DNA of 64,000 nucleotides from Agaricus subrufescens (taxonomy: Eukaryota > Basidiomycota > Agaricomycetes > Agaricales > Agaricaceae): positions 868,001 through 932,000 of the forward strand of contig CM057069.1 of assembly GCA_029945375.1 (NCBI GenBank), given 5' to 3'. How positions within the stretch are numbered: position 1 is the first letter of the stretch; each line of letters starts with the position of its first letter. Positions 52,240-62,971 of the stretch are shown one piece after another. Below the pieces are notes generated by a model that saw nothing but the letters and a program-made list of their open reading frames with translations, ran no database searches and had not been told where the DNA came from. The position numbers were made by a program, and so were the translations under genes.

Positions 52240-54825
52240 GATAATTTACAAAGTAATGGTGTCCTTTCCTCCAAAAATCAGGAATGACGAGCACAAAGAC
52301 GGCCTGATGTATCAGAGTATATCAAACCTATGAGTGGGACGTTGAGAGAGGTAGTCTGGTCCGTCTGGAAAGAACAAGAATGCCCATACCGTCAGGTCAT
52401 GAGGTCTATATCAATGATCTGGTGTCCTCAGGAAAGTGTTTGGAAGTATTTTTACCTTTCTCTTCAAATGACTCGTCTTCTTAGATATACGGTATAGATA
52501 CTCTGACCCGCTTATCTGACTCACTGTGATTCAACTCCCAGTGTCGTCCTAATTTAAGTACTCGTATTCACGGATAGCAGACTGTTCCGAGGGAAGGAAC
52601 GAAATTAGACAGGCTTCGCAGCGGATAATGGAAGGCTGAGTCAACCGGTAGAGCATGCAATATAAGGCAGTATCTTAAACAATCGTGGAAAAAGGCACTC
52701 CTGTGTCAGCAATCGGACGTGGCTTGGACGTGGCGCAAATGAGATCGGGCTTGGCTGATCTACTGATAAAGTTATACGCCCACGGTCACAAACACCGTAA
52801 ACTACGCCGGAACCTCACTTCCAGGCCAGGACTGGGCCAGGACAAGAAAGGGGAACGTTGTTCGCGTCCCAATACATTTGCCCTGATTGGTTTCATTGGT
52901 CATCCTGATTATTTCTACTATTCCAGGAATCGGGATCGCTGGCCACAGGAAGTTTACCTTGACCTGACCATGGTTTACATGTTCTTGTATTGATATCCGT
53001 GTGAGGCCGTCTTCTGGGATTGGAGCCGTCGTGAGAATTGAACTAAGTAAAACTTGTAAGGCTCTCCGCCGACAATCAGAACAAAAATCTACCATCGTAT
53101 CCTCAGACCTATCGGCAAGTTGATGAAACACAACGATGACTACGGACAGTTTTCTGGCAAAAAGAATCATCGACAGCTATTATGGCGCTTTGGCACCCTG
53201 AACTGATCCTACGACGTTGTCCAACATATTTGAACTTCAGAACAATTATTGTAGTGGAATGTGGTGGCTACTTGCGTTGCCCATTTGAAGTGGGAACTAC
53301 GTCAGATCTGTATCTCTTTTTCCTTCCCAAACCCAGTAAACATGACATCAGATACCCAGGTCAAGACAACAAAATAATCCGAATTTTGGCCTAGAGCCAC
53401 TTGTACTAGCCACGAATGGTCATTTCCAATAAAGCCCATGCAAAGGTCCCCATTACATGATGTCAGTTTCCATAGATACTACCAGGCCAATGAGTTGGAC
53501 TACACTGTACGTATCGAGTACATGTGGTCTCAACCATATTGCTCGGTAAAATCGGCATTCCCTTAGCCGAAAGCCGTATAAAATGCAACAAATAACCATT
53601 CTGATTCAGTTTCAGTTTATTCGCAACTCGGACGCCATGTCCAGAGAATCGTAACAACAAAGTTTTACCCGAGATTATTGTGGCAACTTTAAAACAACAC
53701 ATATTAACTACATCAACCCAACAGAAATACGCAGAGTAGTAAACCGTAACACTATGTGGTGCTTCGGTCACCAACGGAAAGCTGGCGCTAATCGATTCTG
53801 ATAACCGGTCAGATTCTAATAATCTCACATGCTTCGACATTAATTTCCGACCATACTATTTACTTTTTGAGGATAGTAGCTCCAAATCATCAGAACACGT
53901 TCTGTGGGCGTTGTGAACTGTTTGCATGAAAGGCAGTGGCTCATGAAGATGACAAAATGACCGAAACCGACCATCGATACTGAAAGAACTGTCTAGTGTC
54001 GAAATACAAGTCTTGGTGATTCAGGAGGTTGGGATCCTCAGTTATCGGAGCACCACACTAGTATGCGTCATTCTTATTGCAAATGTCATATTGATTGTGT
54101 GCGTTCAATGTAAGAGGAGGATGTAAGTATAGGACAAATTAATTTTGATAGGCTAAGTACCAATTCGGTAATCACATTTGTTCCGTTGACTCCTGATGCC
54201 ACTATTGAATATTGATGTGATGTTCAAAGCTTGAACCACGGCGGAACTACCGTCTCAAAGGATTTAGTAACTGTTACCACATAGACACTATAATTCTTGT
54301 ACTGATACTCCATGAACGTCTGTTTTCACTGACTATCACCAATCGCTCAGAGAGTTTTTTGAGAGTGGCGACGTGAAGGCTTTGCAAACATTTTGATATG
54401 GCATGCTTTATTAATTAACAGTGTCTTCAAGGATTCGTTTTCATCGAATTTACAAATTCCTAACTGAGATATCAAAGGCGTCAAGGAAATAGCATGAGCG
54501 TCGTCAGGGATCATCGCATTTCCCCATCTTTGGTGATTTGCACCGTTACAGCATTCCAGCCGGCAATAACTCAGACTGTGTATTTGTAGTGAAAAGATTG
54601 TGAGGACCACAGATCTTCGTATCTTTGGAAGCGAGCTGTGTCAATATTTGCCTCTACAACTGTGGGCGCGAGCGCTCGAGATACAAAGTTAAATATGGGA
54701 GTCGAGAGTCGATGAATCATTCAAAAAAGTACTCCTCCTCGGTCTCCTCCTCACAGGTCTTCTCCCATTTCTTTTTACTCTTACTTTTCTGCTTCCAATA
54801 TCATGTGCGCAACTCTGGCTTACAG
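52240..54825. other. Diverged duplicated segment without a resolved gene
   Basis: This part of unit 1 aligns with 60080-62707 in unit 2, but with many substitutions and indels. A minus-strand frame at 52802-53170 contains a segment (FCSDCRRRALQ, LLSSILTTAPIPEDG) that is recognisable in unit 2 at 60691-60966. It could be the end of a gene whose upstream exons I cannot assemble. The other frames are not conserved between copies and are probably chance. Confidence 0.45.
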
Positions 54826-55092
54826 ATGCCCACAGCACGGAATGTGGCTCCGCGTGGTCAGACGTTGTGCGCAATTCCAACCGTCGGCTCGGGTGTACCA
54901 ATGTTCTTCCCTACAGGAGGTCGAGCCTTCTGCGACTGAACCATGTCCGACTTGCCGTGGAGACGGAAAGTATGTCGCTTAGTATTGGAGTCTACCCCTT
55001 CCTAGCTCATATTTTTGATTTTTATGTGTAGCTTCAGACGTGTTTCTCCGGCTGGCGCCCGCGCTACAGTTTTCATTGGGAACGACCTGTAA
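54826..55092 (+). CDS. Small Cys/His-containing protein, 3' exons, copy 1
   Basis: Two exons (54826-54969 and 55032-55092) encode a short domain: CPQHGMWLRVVRRC, then VYQCSSLQEVE, then EPCPTCRGDG, ending with SPAGARATVFIGNDL and a stop. Unit 2 of the duplication carries the same exons at 62708-62971. The frame, splice sites, Cys and His positions and ends are preserved although many bases differ, which is the signature of coding selection. The Cys/His spacing suggests a metal-binding or disulfide-stabilised small protein. I do not recognise the family. The upstream exon(s) could not be joined: the frame that fits phase 2 meets a stop before any Met, so the start is further upstream or uses another splice site. 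Confidence 0.55.
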
Positions 55093-58000
55093 TTCTCCAT
55101 CAGTCTGACAGCAAGTCTTCGACGGCGATTTCCCGACTTTGGCCAATCATCCACCGGGTTTTGTCAAGATTTCACGAACAATCCACGACGACTGCTTCGT
55201 TCATCCAAACTGCTCCTCGTATTCTCAAACATGTTGTAACCATACCACTCTGGCTCAAGCTTCTGCTCCTGCATGAATGCGCCTTCTCGGGATTCAGAAT
55301 CTCGACGGGTATCTCCAAGGTTCTTAGATCATACACTATTTTCTCTCTCTAGATTAAGATCAATAGCACACCCTAATTTGTATAGAACTCCACAGCCCAT
55401 TTATCCTACCATAATACACCGAAATGGTCATAATGCAATCTATTCATATGAGCTTAAGTTGATGAAATGGAGTGCCACTTTTTATAGTGTTTGAAGCCAC
55501 GGGTATATCCGGGGAGATTGGCCTCAGTTATGATATCGTTTCCTCGAGAGAAAACACCACTTTCAAAACGAGACTTTGCCCTTGAAATCTCCAGTGTCAA
55601 AAATAGCATATTCAATGATGCTTCATTTTGCCTTTTTGGGAAACTGCCCTCCATCCGACCCTGAAAGATCACACTTTAAGGATCATAGTGTCGGGGTTGA
55701 CTACCTATCATGATACAGAAGGTCAGTGTTACAGGTCCTTGTGAGCAATCATTTGTAGGTCACATTTATTGATAATGATCAGGCGTGCTGCCATAGTTAT
55801 ATGTTTTATAGCAATATATGGCAGGTCGACGATAGGGTCCTCCGTACCTACTGTAACACTAACTCGATGAAATGATCGGCTATAATTGAAACAGTCTGAC
55901 GATTTAAGTTTGTATTCTTTATCAAGTAAAATACTCCCATAATCATAAAGTATCGCCATACAGTATCTTGAAAGACATAAGACAAATGTTAATAATGTTC
56001 AGGGTAGCCCTACGTGAAGCACGTTTCCGGGCCTCAAAAATGGCTATGAAAAGTTTTTTTTTTTTTGATATCCGAGCTATCCGAAGAATCGACCTTCCGA
56101 GGTCGGGATGTAACAGAAAACCTATTACTTATCCAGTTGTCACATTAACGATCAAAATAACCCTGAAGAAACGAAACGAACGTTGGACAAAAGCACAGTC
56201 GAGATTCATCAGTTTCTTAGAAGTCCCCTTCCCCATCAGCTGCAGTACCAGGGGATATTCAACAGCGATCAAACAGATTGATGATAGTGGGTGCACACCA
56301 TATCCAGGTTTGATTCGTTGCGGCTATATCATCAGAGAATGTGCTACTTATAGCAAGGAGCTACCAACATGATAATGCACCAGGTAGATGATCAGATTTT
56401 CTGGAAGCATGTTATGACCGACATACCCGAGAGTCTCACATTTTATGAGCTCTACATCGGTATAGCGAAGAATGTAGTGAACACTGGAGTACTTGGGAAA
56501 GGCGAGGCGCACAACCACCGTCAAAGAAAGTTATTTTGACATATAACTACATCCTTCATGGTGCCAACTCGTCAATTCACCATCTACAGAAGCAGCCTAT
56601 CTATCACATCGCTCGTTTCTGGAGGCCGGGGACTCCTCCCTTCAAACACGTTATTCGTCGAAAGGTGCACTAAATTAGTTCATCATGTCCTAAAAATAGA
56701 CATAAGCAGATCAAATGGGATAAGCCTGGATTCCATCAATCTCATCCAAGCAGGACTGAATGAGAGCTTGCAGGGGCTGATCCCGGAACGCCTATGGAAC
56801 GCCTGGTCTGAGCTAAGAACAAGAGGCTATGTCAAAAATGCAGCACAGTAAAGCCCCCCCTATAGCAGCTGCGGAAACATCTCACTAGAAAGAAGTCATC
56901 AATCTTATTTCTTGCAAACGTCTCCGAGGTGGTCGTTCCAACCCAATCTCCGACAGTTGATACCACAAGACCTAGCCTGCCTACATCCGGAGCTTATGCG
57001 ACAGGCTACGCGTCCAGTTGAGGTGAAAAAGTAGATGCAAATCTATCTCTTGGACCGCCGATGATTTTCGCATCACCTGCAGTTGTGGGGGGCTTTCCTC
57101 CGTTTCTGCGATGACTACGTGGTTGACTACCTTGATATCTGAGCCTCTCTCCTGCTTTATAACCCCCGCCATTGTCTCATCATCCAACGTATCGTCATCC
57201 TAAACGAACCCTTCCTATCTTATCTTCCGATCCCCCTGTAGCTCGGCCGGGAAAACCGCCACCCGAACCTGGGCCTGAATCATCAGCACGTTGGATAATC
57301 CCCAAATGCCTCTCCATAGACTCATAATTAAACACTGTTTCTGTCTGCTCGGTGGTTCAAGAACGTTAAAGCCTTACGCTCAAGAGTCCCAATGAGGCGT
57401 ATGATCTCCTCGGATCTCTCAGTGACGTCCCATCCATACAGACCACATGTGCGAATCGGCCTGGTCAATCAGAAGGTTCTCTCAGACCAAGAGACTGATA
57501 TTTTTAATCGAATCATACGGGATTTCTTGTTCCCATTTCTGTTATCCAGTGGCAGTACCCAATGAATTTAGGTATCTACGTACGCATCCTCAAGAGCCTC
57601 GCTTGGAAATGTCACCCCTCCATACCACTTGTCACCCAGACATCAGTGATCTATTGCAAGTCTTGTCTACTCAGGATCCTTGCGCGTATGGCGGAACACT
57701 GTGCGAGCTAATATTCAACAAAGAACAATCATTGTGCTGTACTTGGTAATTTTTGCGAATCCTTGATTAAAATTTCGACCGCCGATGCCAGTACCATCAA
57801 TTCGGTTCACTATTAACAGCATCCAACGGCTACAACAGCATCTTTGCGTCTCCAGCGCATACAAGGTCAGATATCGATGACACCGGCATAACCGGAGTCA
57901 CGAGGAAGTTGATCTGATATTTGATACTGGGCTGCAAATGATTCCGACGATACTTCGAACGGCGCCGCAGATATGGGCCCGAGTTTCTGCTCTCATTTCT

Positions 58001-58465
58001 CGTGTCAGGCTGACAGGGAGGTTATGAGCAAGAGTAGAAATGGTCTGTTTTGCGATTGTATTTTTTTTTTTGAAAAAAAAAAAAACAATCATAAATTTTG
58101 CGATCGTATCGGAGTGGTCTTTATCCAGAAACTAAGTTGCCGACGCTTTGAGTTATTTGGGAAAGCAAGCACCTAACCATATTATGTAGTAGTCTGGCGC
58201 CTTTGGTACTAGGATGAATACAACGAGGGTGCAGGCTTTTGGGGGAAGCCAGGTGTGAGCAACCGAAACTCGGGTTCCGGTTCGAGGACAAGCGTGTTTC
58301 CCATTCTACTTTTGTCAAAGAGTTTGTCTCCGGTTTTAGTAGCGTCTCCAGATTTCATGAGCTTGACCCGCTCGTCAGAGCACTTGGTAGAAAAAGTTGG
58401 TCCGGGAGCTACGGGAGCGAAGGCTAGCTCAGAAGGAGTCTGATTTGCATTTAAGATCAGTTCGG
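55093..58465. other. Rest of duplication unit 1, no gene resolved
   Basis: The region 55100-55350 has two frames open in both duplication copies and may be further coding or untranslated sequence of the small Cys/His gene. Beyond that, frames at 55968-56372, 56558-56851 and 56981-57187 have no recognised domain. Poly-T and poly-A runs lie at 56055-56066 and 58062-58086. Nothing else is supported. Confidence 0.4.
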
Positions 58466-58919
58466 CTAGTTGAGCGTAGAGGAGACGGAAACACTACGCA
58501 TAAGTGCTAGCCCTCCCTCGTCAATGTAAGTAGAACTACGCTCAGGGAAAACCATAGGACTTGAGGCGCGGCTGGGGGAAGGAGGCCGACTGAATATAGC
58601 GGTGCTACTGATGGTCCGTGGGAGATGGATGCTACGCTCCGTGTCGTCACCGTAGTTGAATGAATTCGATCTTGGAGTGCCTTCAGACTGACAGGCGCGG
58701 GGGATGGTAAGTAAGAGAGGGACACATCAACAAAATTGCCCAAGTTAAGCGTACCGAAGTACTAGCGAGAGAATCTCCCAGAATTGAGCGGCGCAAACCA
58801 GACGCAGTAGAGGACAACCGGGGACGTTTTCTCGTACTTTCAGCAGGAGGATCATCTGGTTTCGAAAGGACGCGCTTCCTCATCCGAGTCAGGACGGAAA
58901 GACTCATGGTAGCGTCCAA
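58466..58919 (-). pseudogene. Truncated copy of the Cdc20-like gene, WD40 domain missing
   Basis: Exon 1 (58919-58755) and the start of exon 2 (58687-58466) copy paralogue 1, including the splice sites and the degenerate C-box segment. The duplication breakpoint falls in exon 2. After it, the frame adds three or four foreign residues and meets a TAG at 58466-58468. The result would be a 128-residue protein with the C-box region but no WD40 propeller and no IR tail. It is best treated as a gene fragment. The intact promoter side means it could still be transcribed. Confidence 0.85.
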
Positions 58920-59286
58920 CCAGGGAGGACTGCTCGTTGACGATGCACCTTGCTAAGGGGAGGGGGATTTTTCAGAACGTCACAGACTCCAGGTGTGAAG
59001 ATTTGAAAGTTCAGGCTGAGGGGTTGGAGCCAAAGGCAGAAGACACGAGTAAAAGGGGTCGATGAGAAAAAAAAAAACACAATGAGCCTTCGCTCATCGA
59101 GCGATCTCCTGACCGTGTTATTTGCCTTCATCATCTGATCCAAACTTTAGACAAGATCGCCATCAGTCAGTCTACTCTAAAGCCTGGCACTTTACAGGTT
59201 TGTACAAGAGTAACTACTATACAAAATCAACAATCCCGTGTCCAGGTCCATGCCTTGTGGTGAAAATCAGGATGAGCCCAGTGGCA

Positions 59287-60079
59287 TCAGACCGTGCCCT
59301 GATCATTCTCCTTTTGGCGTCCCGAAGCTTCGGCAAGTTCATCTTTCGCTGACGCCTTTTCGACCTCCATAGTATGAGTATAAACCGCCCATGCATATCG
59401 TAGAACGTCCCGCTCGGGATCATATAACTTCTTCATGGCCGTGTCGTAATCGAACAAATAACTGACATAATTTATTTCATCTGGCATGCCCGTGCCTTTC
59501 TCCGGTATCTGGAAGCCGACACATGAATAATCAAAGGAGAAGACGGCAAACAGAAACTTACCGCATCAGCTGAAATCTGCCCGATATACCACGAAATGAG
59601 GTATTGGTATCCTAAGTTTGCGTCGGGAGTCTTTGCGCTGTGTGCCTGCCTATCTACCGAGGCCACGGTGGTCATATAGACCGGTTCCATGTTGGGCCCT
59701 TCGTGACGGTGTCGTTGACCCGGCGGAGCGGGAGCTCTGCTCGGGTTGTACACTGGCAAGAACTCGGCACGATATCCGCTCTGGACCAATTATCCCTCGT
59801 ACCCTACGTAGTGCCACGAGGGCGAGAAGCTCGACTCACCTCTTCGTATGCTTCTCTCAAAGCAGCTGCCTCGAGTGTTTCGCCCATATCTTTGCGCCCC
59901 CGGGGAAGAAACCAATACCCTTTGGATGATTCATAGACGACTACTATCTTGTTCGTAGATCGCTGTATCAGCACCATGCCCACGCCAAGCAGGAAATTCA
60001 TGGAACACCATCCGCTATCCTCAATAGCCGGAGATGACCATACAGACAGCTTTGGGTTAGCCTGCATTTGCGGTCGCAT
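59287..60079 (-). CDS. Nudix hydrolase, copy 2
   Basis: This is an intact duplicate of the gene at 51447-52239, offset by 7,840 bp. Exons are 60079-59840, 59780-59562 and 59508-59287. Exons 1 and 3 encode identical protein. Exon 2 differs at one residue in the copies I compared (QISADA here, QISGDA in copy 1). The Nudix box and all splice sites are preserved, so the product should be active if copy 1 is. Upstream sequence is also duplicated for about 100 bp at high identity before divergence begins, so core promoter elements are probably shared. The neighbouring Cdc20-like copy is truncated, so only the Nudix gene is functionally duplicated. Confidence 0.92.
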
Positions 60080-62707
60080 GATAATTTACAAAGTAATGGT
60101 GTCCTTTCCTCCAAAAATCAGGAATGACGAGCACAAAGACGGCCTGATGTATCAGAGTATATCAAACCTATGGGTGGGACGTTGAGAGAGGTGGTCTGGT
60201 TGGTCTGGATAGTATAAGAAGACCTATACCGCCAGGTGATGGGGTCTATACCACTGATCTGGTGTCCTAAGGAAAGTGTTTGGAAGTACTTTTACCCTTC
60301 TCTTCAAATGACTCGTCTTCTTAGGTATACAGTATAAATACTCTGACTCGCTTATCTGACTCGCTGTGATTCAACTCCCAGTGTCGTCCTAATTTAAGTA
60401 CTCGTATTCACGGATAGCAGACTGTTCGAGGGAAGGAACGAAATTAGACAGGCTTCGCAGCGGATAATGGAAGGCTGAGTCAACCGGCAGAGTATCTTAA
60501 ACAATCGTGGAAAAAGGCACTGTGTTAACAATCGGACGTTTCGCAAAGGAGATCAGGCTTAAATGATCTAATAAAGTTATACGCCCACAGTTGCAAATAC
60601 CGTAAACTACGCCGGAAACCTCACTTCCAGGCTAGCAGGACAAGATATAGGAACATTGTTCCTGTCGCAATACATTCGCCCTGATCGGTTTCATTGGTCA
60701 TCATGATGATTTCTACTATTCCAGGAATCAGGATCGCTGGCGACAGGAAGCTGACCTTGACCTAACCACGATGTTACGTGCTCCCGTATTGATCTCCATG
60801 TGTGGCCGTCTTCTGGGATGAGGGCTGTCGTGAGAATTGAACTAATTGAAGCCTGAAGGGTTCTCCGCCGACAATCAGAACAAAAATTCACCGGCATCGC
60901 ATCCTCGGACCCACCGGTAAGTTGATGGAACACAACGACAATTACGAACAGTTTTTCGAGCAACAAGATTCATCGAAAGCTACTTTGGCACATTAGTACC
61001 CTGGATTGATCTTACTGCGTTGACCAACATATAATCTAGTTGAACTTCAGAACAACTATTAAAACAGCCTTGCAGTGCAATTTGGTTGCTACTTGCGCTC
61101 CTCATTTGAAGTGGGATCTGCGTCAGATCTGTATCTCATTTTCGTTCCTAAACTCAGTAAACATTGCATCAGATACCCTGATTACAAAATAATCCCAATT
61201 TTGGTCAAGAGCCACTTGCGCTAGCCGCGAATGGTCATTTGTAAGGAAGCTCATGCAAAGATCCCGTTCAATGATATCAGTTTCCATAGATACTACCCGG
61301 CCAATGAGTTAGACTACACTGTGCGCATGTTTTACGTATTGAGTACATGTGCTTCCAACCATATTGCAAGGTAAATCGGCCTTCCCTTAGCCAGAAGTCG
61401 TATACTACCAATCTGATTCACTTTATGCACAACTCGGACGCAATGCCCAGAGCATCGTGAACGACCAAGGTTTACCCAAGAACAATAAGCAAGGTAGTAA
61501 ACCGTCACACTATGTGGTGCTTCGGCCATCGATGGAGAGCTGGCGCTAATTGATTCTGATAACCGGTGAGTTTCCAATAATCTTGCATATTTTGACATTA
61601 ATTTACAATCGTAGTATTTGCTCTTTGAGGATAGTAGCTCAAAATCATCAAAAAAATTTCTGTGGGCATTGTAGTGAACTGCACAGTAGTGGTTCATGAA
61701 AATGATAGAATGCCCGAAACTGACCATACTGCACCCTTACGACCTTATGTTCACGTCAACAGTGAACAGGCCGATTTGTGAACCTAAATCAGTTCACGTC
61801 AATGTGTCAACACATGGTGTGAACTTAAGACCTCATTGGTCCCAATGGGCCAACACATCCCAAAGCAGCAAAACATATCCTAAAAAAGAAATGTTCAAGA
61901 GAAGACTTTCTTCTGGGTGCCAGTTATGGTGGGGATCCTTAGCCTACTGAGCAACGAAGGCAATTGAATCCCAATATACTTGACTGATCCCTAGGTCAGT
62001 GCCTATGAATCACTGTGTGGCCGTACTTGATGTGTGTCAACATTTTTCTATCGGACAAGCTAATTTTGAGGGGTTACAAGTACTAATTCGGTAAATCAAT
62101 TGATCACAAAGTTTGATCCGTCGGCCCCTCATTATGGATGTGTTGGTCCAGAGCCCGAATCACGGAACTAACATTTCATTTACTTTAAACACTGTTGCCA
62201 CATGGACACTATACTTCTTGTACTGATGCTCCACGAACACCGGTTTTTATCGACTATTACCAATTATTCAGAGCGTTCAGAGGCCGGCGACGTGGAGGCC
62301 CTGCAAACATTTTGATAGGTCAAGATTCATAAATAAACTGTGCCTTCAATGGTTCATCTCTATCGGATATACGAGGTCCCAATTGAGAAATCAGGCGCAT
62401 AAAGAAAATAGCATTGGCGTTGTCAAGGATCACCAAAAATTTTCCATCTGTGGTTATTTCAGCAATGGCTCAGTTTGTATATTTGTAGTAGAAAACTGCG
62501 AAGATCACAGATCTTCACATCTTTGGAAGCGAGCTGTGTGGGTGATCTTCTGCGTGAGCGCTTGAGATGCAATATTAAATGGGAGACGAGAGTCGATGAA
62601 CCATTCAAAAAAGTACTCCTCCTTGGTCTCCTCCTCACAGGTCTTCTCCCCTTTTTTTCAATTGCACTTCTGGCCTCTATTATTATGTGCGTGACTCTGC
62701 CTTATAG
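60080..62707. other. Diverged duplicated segment, counterpart of 52240-54825
   Basis: The first 100 bp match unit 1 almost perfectly, then identity falls. A minus-strand frame at 60691-60966 matches the one at 52802-53170 over FCSDCRRRTLQ and SSILTTALIPEDG but diverges at both ends. No complete gene was assembled. Confidence 0.45.
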
Positions 62708-62971
62708 ATGCGAACAACATGGGATGTGGCACCGCGTGGTCAAACGTTGTTCCAAATTCCAACCGTCAACTCGGGTGTACCAATGTACTCCCCTACAGGA
62801 GGTCGAACCTTCTGGGATTGAACCGTGTCCAGCTTGCCGTCGAGATGGAAGGTACGTTGCTTAGTATCGGAGTCCACCCCTTATGAGCTCATATTTTCGA
62901 TTCTTATGTGTAGTCTCTGTGTGACTCCAGCTGGCTCCCGTATTGCTGTCTACGTTGGCAAAGACTGTTAA
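62708..62971 (+). CDS. Small Cys/His-containing protein, 3' exons, copy 2
   Basis: Exons 62708-62851 and 62914-62971 correspond one to one with those at 54826-55092. The protein reads CEQHGMWHRVVKRC, VYQCTPLQEVE, EPCPACRRDG and TPAGSRIAVYVGKDC before the stop. Differences from copy 1 are mostly conservative, and the only length change is one codon in the last exon. The preceding intron differs in length between copies by two bases (69 and 67 nt), which supports its being an intron. In this copy the intron happens to be open in frame with the exon. The upstream start is unresolved, as in copy 1. Confidence 0.55.

Larger units (their letters stand above)
50626..58465. repeat. Tandem segmental duplication, unit 1 (7,840 bp)
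   Basis: The sequence from about 50626 onward recurs in direct orientation starting near 58466. Aligned landmarks (51079/58919, 52239/60079, 51447/59287) are all offset by exactly 7,840. From 50626 to about 52337 the copies differ at roughly one base per hundred by eye. Beyond that, identity drops sharply and small indels appear, but homology continues past 56,100 to the window end. The unit holds the 5' part of a Cdc20-like gene, a Nudix gene and a small Cys-containing gene. Confidence 0.93.

Noticed and set aside
55093..55352. Further coding exon of the small Cys/His gene
   Set aside because: Two different frames are open in copy 1, and copy 2 has a one-base deletion that breaks one of them, so neither can be supported.
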